Assembly (NCBI GenBank): GCA_046728115.1
Contig: JBKPDW010000341.1
Span: forward strand, 1 to 36,832
Origin: CAVSWN01 sp046728115
Lineage (GTDB): Bacteria; Acidobacteriota; Vicinamibacteria; Vicinamibacterales; CAVVIG01
Length of the DNA stretch: 36,832 nt
Direction of reading: 5' to 3'
The number at the start of each line of letters is the position of its first letter. The stretch's first letter is position 1. The translations under genes and the position numbers were made by a program. Positions 1 to 9,053 of this stretch are shown here, piece by piece. The notes beneath the pieces are model-generated. The model was not told the origin of the DNA. It made no database searches and was given only the letters and a program-made list of their open reading frames with translations.

Positions 1-504
1 ACGTGGCAGCACGACTATCCGGGCCTCACGCCGGGCGGTGCGAGTGGCTTCCCGAACACGCCGAATGGCCCGTTCGACTACGACTATCGCGGCCTCGGGT
101 TCAAGATCAACGGCCAGTACAACGCGCGGTGGGGGATCAACGTCAGCCCGGTGTACCGGTTCCAGGCCGGGGCGAACTTCGCCCGGACACTGGTTGTGTC
201 GGCCCCGGCGTCGTGCGCCTGTACGTTCAGCGCGGCGCGTGGCGGTAGCCTGGCGAACACGACGGTGTTCGCGGACCAGCCGAAGGACAACACGCAGGAC
301 AACATCTCCGTGCTCGATATCCGCGTCGAGAAGAGCATCAACACTGGCGCGGGAACGAAGCTCCGCCTCTTCTTCGACACGTTCAACATTCTGAACGCCT
401 ACGCGGGTGAGACGATTACCGTGGCGACGGGCGCGTCCTATCTGCAGCCGACCGCGATCCTCGCGCCGCGGACCGGCCGCATCGGCTTCCGGTTCCTGTG
501 GTAG
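1..504 (+). CDS. TonB-dependent receptor, Oar-like, C-terminal fragment
   Basis: The reading frame is open from the first base and ends at a TAG at 502-504, giving 167 residues of the C-terminus; the start lies outside the window. The segment alternates polar and aromatic residues as in outer-membrane beta-strands. It contains the motif DTFNILNAY, typical of the penultimate strands of acidobacterial carboxypeptidase-regulatory-like/TonB receptors. The last residues are GRIGFRFLW, a terminal aromatic residue as expected for BAM-dependent outer-membrane insertion. The two complete receptors in this window end in the same style (SFKF and RFTF) and have the same FNVLN/FNLLN motif, so this is probably a third member of the group. 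A strong terminator follows. Substrate unknown. Confidence 0.85.
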   Translation, partial: TWQHDYPGLTPGGASGFPNTPNGPFDYDYRGLGFKINGQYNARWGINVSPVYRFQAGANFARTLVVSAPASCACTFSAARGGSLANTTVFADQPKDNTQDNISVLDIRVEKSINTGAGTKLRLFFDTFNILNAYAGETITVATGASYLQPTAILAPRTGRIGFRFLW

Positions 505-522
505 TTCAGTCGCTTGCCTGAC

Positions 523-548
523 AGGCTCGCGCTCCGCCTGGAGCGCGA
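523..548. repeat. perfect hairpin 3' of the receptor gene
   Basis: TCGCGCTCC (527-535) and GGAGCGCGA (540-548) form a perfect 9-bp stem with a four-base loop GCCT, between the receptor stop and the intrinsic terminator. The 11-mer AGGCTCGCGCT that leads into it (523-533) recurs at 11276-11286 and 11369-11379 in the tandem repeat behind another gene, so it may belong to a repeat family. There is no T-run, so it is not a terminator by itself. Confidence 0.55.
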
Positions 549-570
549 TCTCGAGGCGAGCGTAGGGACA

Positions 571-602
571 GGCCGGGTGGGAAACCGCCCGGCCTTTTTT
601 CG
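571..602 (+). terminator. intrinsic terminator of the partial receptor gene
   Basis: The stem GGCCGGGTGG / CCGCCCGGCC is 10 bp with one G-T pair, closed by a GAAA tetraloop and followed directly by TTTTTT (595-600). It lies 67 bases after the receptor stop. The opposing gene at 641-2620 ends just beyond it. Confidence 0.9.
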
Positions 603-640
603 GTATTGCTCTTTGCACTTCGGTGTAGCGGTCTGTCGCG

Positions 641-2620
641 CTAATCCCTGATCCTCGCAAGCTGCTCCTGCGCCCTGGCGTAGAAGGGATCGTCTTTCGG
701 CACCTGCTTGAAGAGAGTGCGGGCGTCGTCGAGCCTCTGCTGGCCGATGCGGGCGAGGGCGAGGAAGAAGCGCCCCGACCGAGCGCCTGGGTCGAGATCC
801 AGCGCGATTTGCAACGCATCGGCCGCCCGATTGATGTCGCCGGCGAGAAGCTGGACGATACCCTGCGCGCGCTGGAGCTCGGAATCGTGCAGATTCACCT
901 GACTCCAGGCGCTGAATTCGCCGGCAACGAAGCGGAACCGCGCGAGATCGCCGGCCGTCAGGCTTGTGCCGCCCTGTTCGACCAGCGTGAGCAGCGACGC
1001 AATGCGAACGGCGCGCTGCGGGTCTGACAGCCCGCGCAGCACCGCCGAGTACGCGGCCGCGTCTCCGCGTCCTGTCTCGCGAAGCGCCGCGATTGCTGCT
1101 GCCCGCATGGCGGGGTGCTCGGCGGCCGTCGCGCGAACGATTGCCGAAACGGCGCGCGCATCGGTGTAACCGGACAGGTGGCCGATTGCGTTCGCTCGAA
1201 TCAGCGGCGGGTTGGTTTCATCGTCGGCGATCGCGGCGAGCGGTGCGATTGCGTCGGAGCGGTGGGCGCGCGCGGCGCTGAACGCCTCGGCGCGGCCGAT
1301 CAGGCGGGTTCGCCTGCCGTCAGGCCACCACGCCTCGAGGGTGTCCACGGCCCAGGACGCAGGCTTGTCCTTGTGGCATTCCGTGCAGGCGTTCGGGATT
1401 CCAAACCTGACGGTGTTTTCCGGCGCCGGCACGCCGATCGTGTGATCCCGCATCGTCGCCTTGATGCTGACGACGGTCTTCGGCATATGGCACTCGACGC
1501 AGGAGCTGCCGGCACTGCCGACGCGGTGTCGGGAGTGCTCCGCCTGCCGTGCGCCGATGTCCTGATGACACCGCACGCACGAAGCGTTGGCGGCCATGCC
1601 CGCGAGCTGCGGATTGCGGTCGACATCAGGCAGATGCGGATCGCCATGGCAGGTCGTGCACGTCACGCCGCCGCGAAGAAAGCACGCGCTCTCCCACAAC
1701 CCGATGGCATCGTTCGAGAAACGGCGCGGGCGGCCATCGGCCCAGTACGGCGGATCCTGAGAGGCGTGCGGCCGCGCGTACGGCGCGTACTCGAGATTCG
1801 GCACGAAGAAGTCGTAGTAGTTGTCGCCGGCTTTGTAGTTCGGATTGATCGTCGTGCGTAGGGAATGACACTGCGCGCACACCATCGTGCTCGTGTTCGC
1901 ATCGAGCCGCGTTGGCCGTACGATTGCCCGCGGTCGGCTGGGATCCGGTGACGCTGCCGCCCCGCGCTGTCGCACGTCCTTCTCCGAATACAGGCTCACG
2001 TGCGCTTCTCCAGGACCGTGACACCGTTCGCATGAGGTGCCGAAATCCATCCACTGCGTGTGATATACGCGCGTCGCGGCGTCGTATCCGTTGTCCTGAC
2101 GGCTGACGTGGCAGCCGAAACAGTTCCTGTTCCACTGCTGCACGATCTGCCGATCGTCCTCGTCGGGCCGGACGATCTCCATGTTGTGGAACCATTCCCG
2201 CCGCTGGACGTCCCAACTTGGCGGCAGCACCACGATCCAGCCTTGATCGGTCGTGGTCAGATAGTGCTGTATTCGGCGGCTGCCGAGCGTGTAATCGATC
2301 CGGTGTTCCTGTTCCTTGCCGGTGAGGATCGATTCGGTGATGAAGTACGCGCCATCCCGCACGCTGAGCCGGTAGGACGAGCCTCGCAGCGTGATGCTTC
2401 CCTTGGAGAAGTCCCCTTTGACGGATGCGGCCGTTGCGGGCTGCACCATCTTGCTGTGGCGGCCACTCTGCCACGTCTCGTGAATCTGCGCGTGGCACGA
2501 CGCGCAGGCCTGCGCGCCGATGTAGCCGTCCGCTGCTGGAGCCGGAACGCGAACGATCTGCGCAGCGCCGGCCGCGCCCATCCATCCGACCACGACCAAC
2601 CAAATCGCCCAACGACTCAT
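641..2620 (-). CDS. octaheme c-type cytochrome with HEAT and TPR repeats
   Basis: A 659-residue secreted protein. Residues 1-20 (MSRWAIWLVVVGWMGAAGAA) form a signal peptide. Eight CxxCH heme-binding motifs follow from about residue 39 to 420: CASCH, CFGCH, CERCH, CAQCH, CTTCH, CVRCH, CVECH and CTECH, in a cytochrome c-554-like arrangement. The C-terminal third has HEAT-like helical repeats and then TPR-like repeats ending in LARIRD. It should act in the periplasm as an electron carrier or multiheme oxidoreductase; the reaction cannot be read from sequence. An in-frame ATG at 2698 would start inside a short-period repeat and put 26 non-signal residues in front of the signal peptide, so I start at 2620; no strong Shine-Dalgarno supports either start. 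It lies 81 bp downstream of the VWFA-related gene on the same strand, probably one operon. Confidence 0.88.
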   Translation of the reverse strand: MSRWAIWLVVVGWMGAAGAAQIVRVPAPAADGYIGAQACASCHAQIHETWQSGRHSKMVQPATAASVKGDFSKGSITLRGSSYRLSVRDGAYFITESILTGKEQEHRIDYTLGSRRIQHYLTTTDQGWIVVLPPSWDVQRREWFHNMEIVRPDEDDRQIVQQWNRNCFGCHVSRQDNGYDAATRVYHTQWMDFGTSCERCHGPGEAHVSLYSEKDVRQRGAAASPDPSRPRAIVRPTRLDANTSTMVCAQCHSLRTTINPNYKAGDNYYDFFVPNLEYAPYARPHASQDPPYWADGRPRRFSNDAIGLWESACFLRGGVTCTTCHGDPHLPDVDRNPQLAGMAANASCVRCHQDIGARQAEHSRHRVGSAGSSCVECHMPKTVVSIKATMRDHTIGVPAPENTVRFGIPNACTECHKDKPASWAVDTLEAWWPDGRRTRLIGRAEAFSAARAHRSDAIAPLAAIADDETNPPLIRANAIGHLSGYTDARAVSAIVRATAAEHPAMRAAAIAALRETGRGDAAAYSAVLRGLSDPQRAVRIASLLTLVEQGGTSLTAGDLARFRFVAGEFSAWSQVNLHDSELQRAQGIVQLLAGDINRAADALQIALDLDPGARSGRFFLALARIGQQRLDDARTLFKQVPKDDPFYARAQEQLARIRD

Positions 2621-2629
2621 GCAGCTGTC

Positions 2630-2707
2630 GATTTCAACTCCTGACTTGTGACTTACTCTTGATTTCTCACTTCCAACTTCCAACTTCCAACTTCTCACTT
2701 CTCATTT
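2630..2707. repeat. short-period (7-bp) tandem repeat between genes
   Basis: The unit ACTTCCA occurs three times exactly at 2669-2689. It is flanked by degenerate copies (acttactcttg, acttctcacttctc) across about 75 bases. It fills the gap between the VWFA-related gene, whose TGA it contains at 2702-2704, and the cytochrome gene. No spacers and no palindromic unit, so not CRISPR. Confidence 0.75.
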
Positions 2708-3706
2708 CGGCGCAACACCCAGCCCCCGAACCTTTGCCCCGGGAAGACGGACGCCGACCTTGGCGTCGAGCGGCTTGGATCCGACCGGCACCAGATACTC
2801 GACCATCAGCTCGGTCGTCAGCCGCTCGGTCAGCTTGTCCACTGCCGCCTGATACGACGCGGGGGAGTAGATGACGGTGAACTCGCCACGCGTTTGATCG
2901 GCGATCGACCGCAACACCTGACCGCTGCGCACCTGCCCTGGCCGACCCATCAGAAGCGTGTTGCGGTTCGCAATGACGTGCAGCACCGCGCGGCTGTCCA
3001 CGATAGGCGCGACGATTCGATCGATGTTGCCATGCGTTGCATCGAATGGCGTTGCGGAGAGGATGACGAGCGCGGCAAACAGGGAGCCGGTCGCACGGAT
3101 CGCCTCACCGCCGACGGCTGCGCCCTGCAGCATCGCACTCTCTGCAGTCGGGCTGACCTCGATGGTCTCCAGTTCGCTGATGGTTTTCTCGCGGTCGTCC
3201 TCGAACGTGGTGAGCATCCTCGGGGGATCGCTCAGGACGCCGATGGCGACCGGACGCGGACCTAGTCGCTCGATGAAACGTTCCACCGATTTCCGCATCA
3301 GACCGAAATCGCCGCGGGCATCGACGCCGTTGTCGAGCATGACGACGATCGGGTAATCCGCGACGCGCACCGAAAGCACTTCGCGCGGCTGACCGCTTTC
3401 CTGGATGACGAAGTCGTCGGCCCCGACATCCACGATCGGGCGGTTCCGCGCGTCGGACACGATCGCGAGCGCGGTGCGGCTGGCGCCGGTCTGCGCAAGC
3501 AGTCCGTGGTGAAAGGTTGGCGTCGCACCCAGACGGGCGAGGCGCCCCGCCGGCAACGCGCGACGACCGAGAATACCGGGAGCATTTGAGCGAGGAGCAA
3601 CGCAGCTGGCGGGGATGCATCGCCCGTCGAACGCAGCCAAACTTTCACCGCGGGCTGCCAGCGCGAGCGCGGCCGCGAGGACGATTGGAATCATCACTAT
3701 CCGCAT
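2702..3706 (-). CDS. secreted VWFA-related protein (TIGR03436-type)
   Basis: A 334-residue protein with an N-terminal signal sequence (MRIVMIPIVLAAALALAARG). From about residue 75 it follows the acidobacterial VWFA-related pattern: a beta-rich lead-in (VSDARNRPIVDVGADDFVI, then QPREVLSV) and then IVVMLDNGVD, where the MIDAS-type DxSxS is weakened to DNGVD. After this come phospho-loop-like helices, a late GEFTVIYSP strand and a receptor-like C-terminal sandwich. Function is probably protein binding at the envelope; no enzymatic role is evident. The start at 3706 is chosen for the signal peptide; there is no good Shine-Dalgarno. A longer reading from 3757 would overlap the divergent gene at 3748. 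Probably co-transcribed with the octaheme cytochrome downstream. Confidence 0.75.
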   Translation of the reverse strand: MRIVMIPIVLAAALALAARGESLAAFDGRCIPASCVAPRSNAPGILGRRALPAGRLARLGATPTFHHGLLAQTGASRTALAIVSDARNRPIVDVGADDFVIQESGQPREVLSVRVADYPIVVMLDNGVDARGDFGLMRKSVERFIERLGPRPVAIGVLSDPPRMLTTFEDDREKTISELETIEVSPTAESAMLQGAAVGGEAIRATGSLFAALVILSATPFDATHGNIDRIVAPIVDSRAVLHVIANRNTLLMGRPGQVRSGQVLRSIADQTRGEFTVIYSPASYQAAVDKLTERLTTELMVEYLVPVGSKPLDAKVGVRLPGAKVRGLGVAPK

Positions 3707-3747
3707 TATAGAGTTGGAGGATTGATCGAAGTCGAGAACCGGCAACG

Positions 3748-5904
3748 ATGAATGCAAAGGCCGCGAAGACCGTAAAGGAAATCAGATCTCAGACTGTTCT
3801 CGCGACCTTTGCGGGCTTTGCGATCGTCGCGGTCCTCGGCATCATCGCCCTTGCCGGATGTCGAACGTCGTCAAGCCGCCGCGAAGCCGGCCTGAACGTA
3901 CTGCTGATTACGATCGATACGCTTCGTGCCGACGCACTCGGAGCATATGGGAACGCGCAGGCGTCGACACCATGGCTCGATCGCCTCGCATCGAATGGCG
4001 TGCGTTTTTCCCGGGCGCATGCCCACAACGTCGTGACGCTTCCGTCCCATGTCAACATCCTGTCGGGACGCTATCCGTTCAACCACGGTGTCCGGGACAA
4101 CTCGGGCTTCCGGGTTCCACCCAATCTCGAGACGCTTGCGACCGTATTGAAGGGACGTGGTTATCGCACCGGGGCGTTCGTCAGCGCCTTCCCGCTCGAC
4201 GTGCGATTCGGACTCGCGCGCGGATTCGATGTCTACGACGATCGGTATGGCAAGGGCGCAGAACGGCGCGCGTTTCGCGAGCCCGAACGGGCTGGTCAGG
4301 CGACGGTCGGGGCTGCCGCGGCATGGATCGGTAGTCAGCAGTCTCCCTGGTTCGCGTGGGTCCATCTGTACGAACCGCATTTCCCGTACGCGCCGCCGGA
4401 GCCATACGCGACCAGATACCGCAGCGCGCCGTATTTCGGCGAAGTTGCCGTCGCGGATGCTGCGCTCGCACCGTTGCTGTCGCCGATCCTGCAGCAGGGC
4501 ACGTCCGGGCGCATTCTCGTCGTCGTGACCGGCGATCACGGCGAATCGCTCGGCGATCACGGAGAGCTCACGCATGGGCTCTTTGCGTATGACGCAACGC
4601 TCCGAGTGCCGCTGATCGTCTATCAACCGCGGCTGTTCAAGCCGAATGTGGTGGACGATCCCGTTCGTCACGTCGACATTTTTCCAACGGTTCTGGATGC
4701 GATCGGAATCGACCCGCCGCACAAGATCGACGGCGCCAGCCTGCTGCAGGCCGCTCGGGGCGACGGCCACGTGACGGCGCCTGGGTATTTCGAGGCGCTG
4801 TCTGCATCTCTCAACCGCGGCTGGGCGCCGCTTGTCGGCGTCGCGAGCGGCACGCTGAAGTACGTCGATTTGCCGATCCCGGAACTGTACGACCTGACGA
4901 GCGATCCTGGCGAATCGCAGAATCTGGTGGCGAGCCGCGCCACAGATCTGCAGCGTATGCGGACGCTGCTCGATCAACTGCGAAAGGCGGATCGTGGTCC
5001 GGTGCGAGTTGCGGAGAGCGGTGACACACGCGCACGCCTTCGAAGCCTCGGTTATCTGAGTGGAGCAGCGACGCCGAAAAGCCGGTATGCGGAAGCGGAC
5101 GATCCCAAGCGGCTCGTCGCGCTCGATCGGCAGACCGACGAGCTGATCACCCGCTATCAGAGCGGCGACCTTCGCGGTGCCATTGCGCTTGCCGAGAGTC
5201 TTGTGAAGCAACGGCCCGACATGGCGGTGACGCTCACGCATCTCGCGTTCCTGTACAACGAGGCCGGCGATCACGAGAAAGCCGTCAGCACGGTGCGCCG
5301 CGCGCTCGACCTGAACCCGGCCGCACCCGACGTGGCATCACTCTTCGGCGCGTACCTGACGGAAGCCGGTCTCGCCAAGGAGGCCGCCGCGCGGCTCGAG
5401 CCCTACGCGCGGGCGGCGGAACCCGATCCCGATGTCTTGATTGCCTACGGCGTCGCGCTGGCCTCCACGGGCCGGGCCGACGAAGCGATGGCGGCTTTCG
5501 ATCGGGCGCGTGCGATGGATCCCACCAACGGCTTGCCGCTGGCGAACATCGGAACGCTCTTCCTGATGTCGGGAGACGACGGGCGTGCCGTGAAAGCGTT
5601 CAACCAGGCGCTGGAAATCGACCCCGCACTGGCCCGGGCCCAGAACGGCCTTGGCGTCGTCGCCGCCAAACGCGGAGCGTACGAGGAGGCGGCGGCACAT
5701 TGGAAGCAGGCCGTTGCGCTCGATCCGCACGACTACCAGGCGTTGTACAACCTTGGCGATGTGCTCGTGCGGCTTGGGCATTCCACCGAGGCGCGAACCT
5801 ACTGGGAGCGCTACCTCCGGGAAGCGCCGCCAGGCGTACAGGATAAAGACAGGGCCCGGGTCCGTTCCTGGTTGGCTACCACATCTTTATCGTCCCGTAA
5901 TTGA
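3748..5904 (+). CDS. sulfatase-like hydrolase/TPR fusion lipoprotein (paralog 1)
   Basis: 718 residues. Lys-rich n-region, hydrophobic stretch and lipobox LAGC (Cys38) indicate a lipoprotein. The alkaline phosphatase-superfamily domain spans about residues 48-440: metal Asp57 in DTLRAD, nucleophile-position Thr97 in T-L-P-S-H, and the second metal site DHGESLGDHGE. There is no C/S-x-P-S-R formylglycine motif. A linker RLRSLGYLSGA plus DDPKRLVALDRQ leads into about six TPRs (from about residue 465 to the end), including ALDLNPAAPD, RARAMDPTNG and ALEIDPALAR. It resembles the 18954-21176 protein most: both have FEALS/FEAMS, LNRGWAPL and YxDLPI. Its first 25 codons are built from an inverted repeat (3751-3822). 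It precedes a TonB receptor on the same strand. Substrate unknown; phosphodiester or sulfate ester are possible. Confidence 0.9.
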   Translation: MNAKAAKTVKEIRSQTVLATFAGFAIVAVLGIIALAGCRTSSSRREAGLNVLLITIDTLRADALGAYGNAQASTPWLDRLASNGVRFSRAHAHNVVTLPSHVNILSGRYPFNHGVRDNSGFRVPPNLETLATVLKGRGYRTGAFVSAFPLDVRFGLARGFDVYDDRYGKGAERRAFREPERAGQATVGAAAAWIGSQQSPWFAWVHLYEPHFPYAPPEPYATRYRSAPYFGEVAVADAALAPLLSPILQQGTSGRILVVVTGDHGESLGDHGELTHGLFAYDATLRVPLIVYQPRLFKPNVVDDPVRHVDIFPTVLDAIGIDPPHKIDGASLLQAARGDGHVTAPGYFEALSASLNRGWAPLVGVASGTLKYVDLPIPELYDLTSDPGESQNLVASRATDLQRMRTLLDQLRKADRGPVRVAESGDTRARLRSLGYLSGAATPKSRYAEADDPKRLVALDRQTDELITRYQSGDLRGAIALAESLVKQRPDMAVTLTHLAFLYNEAGDHEKAVSTVRRALDLNPAAPDVASLFGAYLTEAGLAKEAAARLEPYARAAEPDPDVLIAYGVALASTGRADEAMAAFDRARAMDPTNGLPLANIGTLFLMSGDDGRAVKAFNQALEIDPALARAQNGLGVVAAKRGAYEEAAAHWKQAVALDPHDYQALYNLGDVLVRLGHSTEARTYWERYLREAPPGVQDKDRARVRSWLATTSLSSRN
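3751..3822. repeat. imperfect inverted repeat inside the signal-peptide coding region
   Basis: The left arm (3751-3778) has units like GCAAAGGCC, GCGAAGACC and GTAAAGG. The right arm (3799-3822) has the reverse-complement units CGACCTTTG, CGGGCTTTG, CG. The period is about 9 bases. The centre contains GAAATCAGATCT at 3778-3789, the same 12 bases found at the centre of the inverted repeat at 18862-18948. The repeat is in frame and encodes the n-region (NAKAAKTVKEIRS) and the start of the hydrophobic core (FAGFA) of the downstream lipoprotein. Confidence 0.7.
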
Positions 5905-5929
5905 TACCCCGGCCCAGCTGTATTACACT
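5901..5929 (+). promoter_or_regulatory. possible sigma70-type promoter for the receptor gene at 6021
   Basis: TTGATA at 5901-5906 (5 of 6 to consensus), a 17-base spacer, then TACACT at 5924-5929 (4 of 6). It lies across the stop of the preceding gene and would give a leader of roughly 85 bases before the ATG at 6021. Pattern match only. Confidence 0.35.
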
Positions 5930-6007
5930 TCGTGACATCTCTGTTACCGGGATCTGGTCCGTTACCTGGGATCTCGCGTCGTCGGGTTGTCCTTCATTGG
6001 GTCGGAT

Positions 6008-6015
6008 GGGAGGAG
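6008..6015 (+). promoter_or_regulatory. ribosome binding site that decides the start at 6021
   Basis: GGGAGGAG lies five bases before ATG 6021. The longer in-frame reading from 5901 lacks such a site and would put 40 non-signal residues before the signal peptide. Confidence 0.85.
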
Positions 6016-6020
6016 CACAC

Positions 6021-8966
6021 ATGAAACGCTGGCTTGTCGTGCTGGCGATCGCGCTCGCTGTGGGCGCGCCGTCGGCGGCCAGGGCGCAAATCGCGACTGG
6101 CAACATCTACGGGACCGTGGTCGATCAATCCGGAGCCGCTCTACCAGGCGTGAACGTCTCCGTCGTTTCGGAGAGGATCGGCGGTCAGCCCCGCACAACC
6201 GTCACGGATGCCGCGGGTAAGTTTCGATTCCTGAACCTCGACGCAGCCACCTATACGGTCAGCGTCGAACTGGCCGGTTTCCAGAAGCAGTCTCGTGACG
6301 TCATTGTGAATACCGGCGTGAACTCCGAGATCCCCTTCACCCTGGCCGTCGGTCAACTGTCCGAAACCGTCATGGTGACGGCTGCGTCGCCGGTCGTCGA
6401 CACAAAAAAGACTGGAACAGCCACGACGCTGACGACCGCGGAGCTCGAAGGGACGCCGCAGTCGAAGGATCCGTGGGCGGTCCTCAAGACGGTTCCAGGC
6501 GTCGTCGTCGATCGCGTCAACGTCGGCGGCAACGAGAGCGGCCAGCAGTCGGGCTTCGTCGGCAAGGGCACGCCCATCGCCGACACGATGTGGAACCTCG
6601 ACGGCGTCGTCATCACCGATGTGAATTCGGGCGGTGCATCGTCGTCGTACTACGACTTCAACGCGTTCGAGGAAGTGAACATCTCGACCGGCGGCAACGA
6701 TCTGCGTCAGCAGACCGGCGGCATCGGGATCAACTTCGTCACGCGCCGCGGCACGAACAAATTCAAGGGCACCGTCTATGTCGCGGACAACAACCACAAG
6801 ATGGAGTCGAGCAATCTCCCCGACGAGCTCGCACACGATTCACGGTTGTTGCTGCCGGATGGCTCGTATGCCGACAAGGCCAACCATACCGACAACATTC
6901 TCAATCGCGGTTTCGATGTCGGCGGACCCGTCGTCAAAGATAAGCTCTGGTTCTGGGCATCGTGGGGGCGTCAAAACATCGACATCATCCGCTTGACCCA
7001 GACGAGCGACAAGACGGTCCTCACGAACACGAACGCGAAGATCAACTGGGCGGCGACTAGCAACGATCAGGTGTCGGGTTTCTATTTCAATGGCGCCAAG
7101 GAAAAGTTCGGACGATCGCCCGGAGTGGCCGCCACCGAACCGAATAGCTTCCTGTGGAACCAGGGGAACTTCTACCCCGAGGAGGGTCTGTTGCACCCGC
7201 TCCATGGGCTTTGGAAAGTTGAGGACAACCACACGTTCGGGTCGAACCTGTTTGTGAACGGGAAATACGCCTGGTACGGGTGGGGCTACGGGTTCGATCC
7301 CATCGGTGGCGCGTCACAGAGTGGCGGCGTGGACTACGACGCCAACGTCGCGTATGGTTCGTACATCACGGCAAAGTACACCAAGGCCTGGCATCTGCTC
7401 GACGTCAGCGGCAGCGCGTTCGCCACGACCGGCGGTGCCAGCCACGAGTTCAAGTTCGGGTTCGGATACAACCGGCGTCCGAGCGACTCGCTGACGCGGT
7501 ACAGCGGCAATGCGGTATTCGCGATCAACAACGGTGGCGGAGATACGGTCGCGCAGGTGTTTCGCGATCGCGTGGTGTCGTCCATCGGCCAGTACACGGA
7601 CCTCTATGTCGGCGATACGATCAGCAAAGGCCGCCTGACAGCCAATCTCGGCGTCCGTTGGGACAAGCAGACGGCCAAGAACCTTCCGAGCGTCGCGCCG
7701 GCGAATCCGGATTTCCCCAACATCCTGCCCTCAATCAACTACGACGGCAGCGGGCCGACGATCGATTGGAATGACATCTCTCCCCGTGTGAGCGCAAGCC
7801 TTGCGTTGGACGATGCCAGAAAGACGATCGTCCGCGTCTCGTACGCGCGATATGCCGGTCAGCTCAATCCGGGTCAAGTGACTTCGGCGAGTCCTGTGGG
7901 CAGCTACTACAGCTACATCGCGTACAGATGGAACGACCTCAACGGCGATCACCTCGCGCAGAAGAACGAGGTGCTGACGAACCTTGCGCCGCTGTATTGG
8001 GGTGCTGGCATCAACATCAGTAACCCGGGATCCGCGCTGGCTCCCCCGCAGCAGATCGCGTCGGACTACTCTGCAAACCACGATAACGAGGTGATTGTCG
8101 GCCTCGATCGTGAATTGGCGCCGAACTTCGGACTGACAGTGGCGTACACATACCACTCGAGCACCGATATCCCTGGCTGGAACCCCCGCGTCGGGCTCGT
8201 AAGGTCGGATTACACCGCCGGCCCCGTGACCACGGCGAACGGGTTGAGCGGCCAGGCGTACAGCCCAAGCGCCGCCAAGATCAACGCGACCAACGGTGCT
8301 CGAATCCTGTCGAATCGTCCTGATTACGACACGACGTACATGGGGTTCGAGGTAGGTCTGAACAAACGTCTGGCCGACAGATGGTTCTCGCGCGTGGCGT
8401 TCTCGTACAACGACTACGTCGAGCATCCAGGTGCGGGCAGCATTCAGAATCCGACACGCACCGACACGACGGGTGGGAGTCTTGCGCTCGCAGGTCCGCA
8501 GGTGGACGGTGGGCAGTACGCTCCCAGGTCGGGTGGTTCAGGCAAAGGCGACATCTTCTATAACGCCAAGTGGCAGTTCAATGCCAATGCACTCTACCAG
8601 CTCGGATGGGGTATCGATGTCGGGGGAAACATCTTCGGCCGCCAGGGGTATGCGACGCCGGCTTACTTGAGATTGAGCGGCGGTCTGGACGCCGCCCTGC
8701 GGGTGCTTGCCTTGCCCGACATCGATACCAGGCGGTACCCGAGTCTGTGGGATCTCGACCTACGCGTCGCGAAGGACATCAAGCTGGGCAGTGCCTATTC
8801 GATGGGCGGTCCGTTTACGATCAACCTCGCCGCCGACGTCTTCAACGTGCTGAACTCGAACACCGAGCTCGCACGCGGCCGCCAGGCCAACGCTTCTTCG
8901 TACCTGGCGCTCAACGAGATCCTGGCGCCGCGCATTCTGCGCCTCACAGCGAGCTTCAAGTTCTGA
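6021..8966 (+). CDS. TonB-dependent receptor with carboxypeptidase-regulatory-like domain
   Basis: 981 residues. Signal peptide 1-22 (MKRWLVVLAIALAVGAPSAA, then RA|Q). Residues 25-105 are a CarboxypepD_reg-like Ig fold (GTVVDQSGAALPGVNVSV, then GKFRFLNLDAATYTVSVELA). The plug follows with DPWAVLKTVPGVVVDRVN, GGNESGQQS, MWNLDGVVITD and GGIGINFVTRRGTNKFKGT. The rest is a large beta-barrel ending LTASFKF, with FNVLNSN near the end. These are features of Oar-like receptors of Acidobacteriota. It should import or bind a ligand at the outer membrane in a TonB-dependent way; no SusD-like partner is nearby. It sits between two sulfatase-like/TPR genes on the same strand and has its own terminator. 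The receptor at 13796 is its closest relative here. Confidence 0.93.
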   Translation: MKRWLVVLAIALAVGAPSAARAQIATGNIYGTVVDQSGAALPGVNVSVVSERIGGQPRTTVTDAAGKFRFLNLDAATYTVSVELAGFQKQSRDVIVNTGVNSEIPFTLAVGQLSETVMVTAASPVVDTKKTGTATTLTTAELEGTPQSKDPWAVLKTVPGVVVDRVNVGGNESGQQSGFVGKGTPIADTMWNLDGVVITDVNSGGASSSYYDFNAFEEVNISTGGNDLRQQTGGIGINFVTRRGTNKFKGTVYVADNNHKMESSNLPDELAHDSRLLLPDGSYADKANHTDNILNRGFDVGGPVVKDKLWFWASWGRQNIDIIRLTQTSDKTVLTNTNAKINWAATSNDQVSGFYFNGAKEKFGRSPGVAATEPNSFLWNQGNFYPEEGLLHPLHGLWKVEDNHTFGSNLFVNGKYAWYGWGYGFDPIGGASQSGGVDYDANVAYGSYITAKYTKAWHLLDVSGSAFATTGGASHEFKFGFGYNRRPSDSLTRYSGNAVFAINNGGGDTVAQVFRDRVVSSIGQYTDLYVGDTISKGRLTANLGVRWDKQTAKNLPSVAPANPDFPNILPSINYDGSGPTIDWNDISPRVSASLALDDARKTIVRVSYARYAGQLNPGQVTSASPVGSYYSYIAYRWNDLNGDHLAQKNEVLTNLAPLYWGAGINISNPGSALAPPQQIASDYSANHDNEVIVGLDRELAPNFGLTVAYTYHSSTDIPGWNPRVGLVRSDYTAGPVTTANGLSGQAYSPSAAKINATNGARILSNRPDYDTTYMGFEVGLNKRLADRWFSRVAFSYNDYVEHPGAGSIQNPTRTDTTGGSLALAGPQVDGGQYAPRSGGSGKGDIFYNAKWQFNANALYQLGWGIDVGGNIFGRQGYATPAYLRLSGGLDAALRVLALPDIDTRRYPSLWDLDLRVAKDIKLGSAYSMGGPFTINLAADVFNVLNSNTELARGRQANASSYLALNEILAPRILRLTASFKF

Positions 8967-8998
8967 TCACGTCCGGTATCTGACGCGCCCGTCCGGGA

Positions 8999-9034
8999 CG
9001 CCCCAGTGGCCTAGGCCGCTGGGGCGTTTTCTTT
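8999..9034 (+). terminator. intrinsic terminator of the receptor gene
   Basis: CGCCCCAGTGGCC (8999-9011) pairs with GGCCGCTGGGGCG (9014-9026) with one T-G pair, followed by TTTTCTTTT. It lies about 30 bases after the stop at 8966, so the sulfatase-like gene from 9054 should be expressed by read-through or from its own promoter. Confidence 0.9.
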
Positions 9035-9053
9035 TCCGGGAATAGAATTCGAA

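Noticed and set aside
3871..5274. Long open frame on the minus strand (467 codons) opposite paralog 1
   Set aside because: It lies entirely antisense to a gene with clear domains, has no family-like sequence, and such shadows are common at this GC content.
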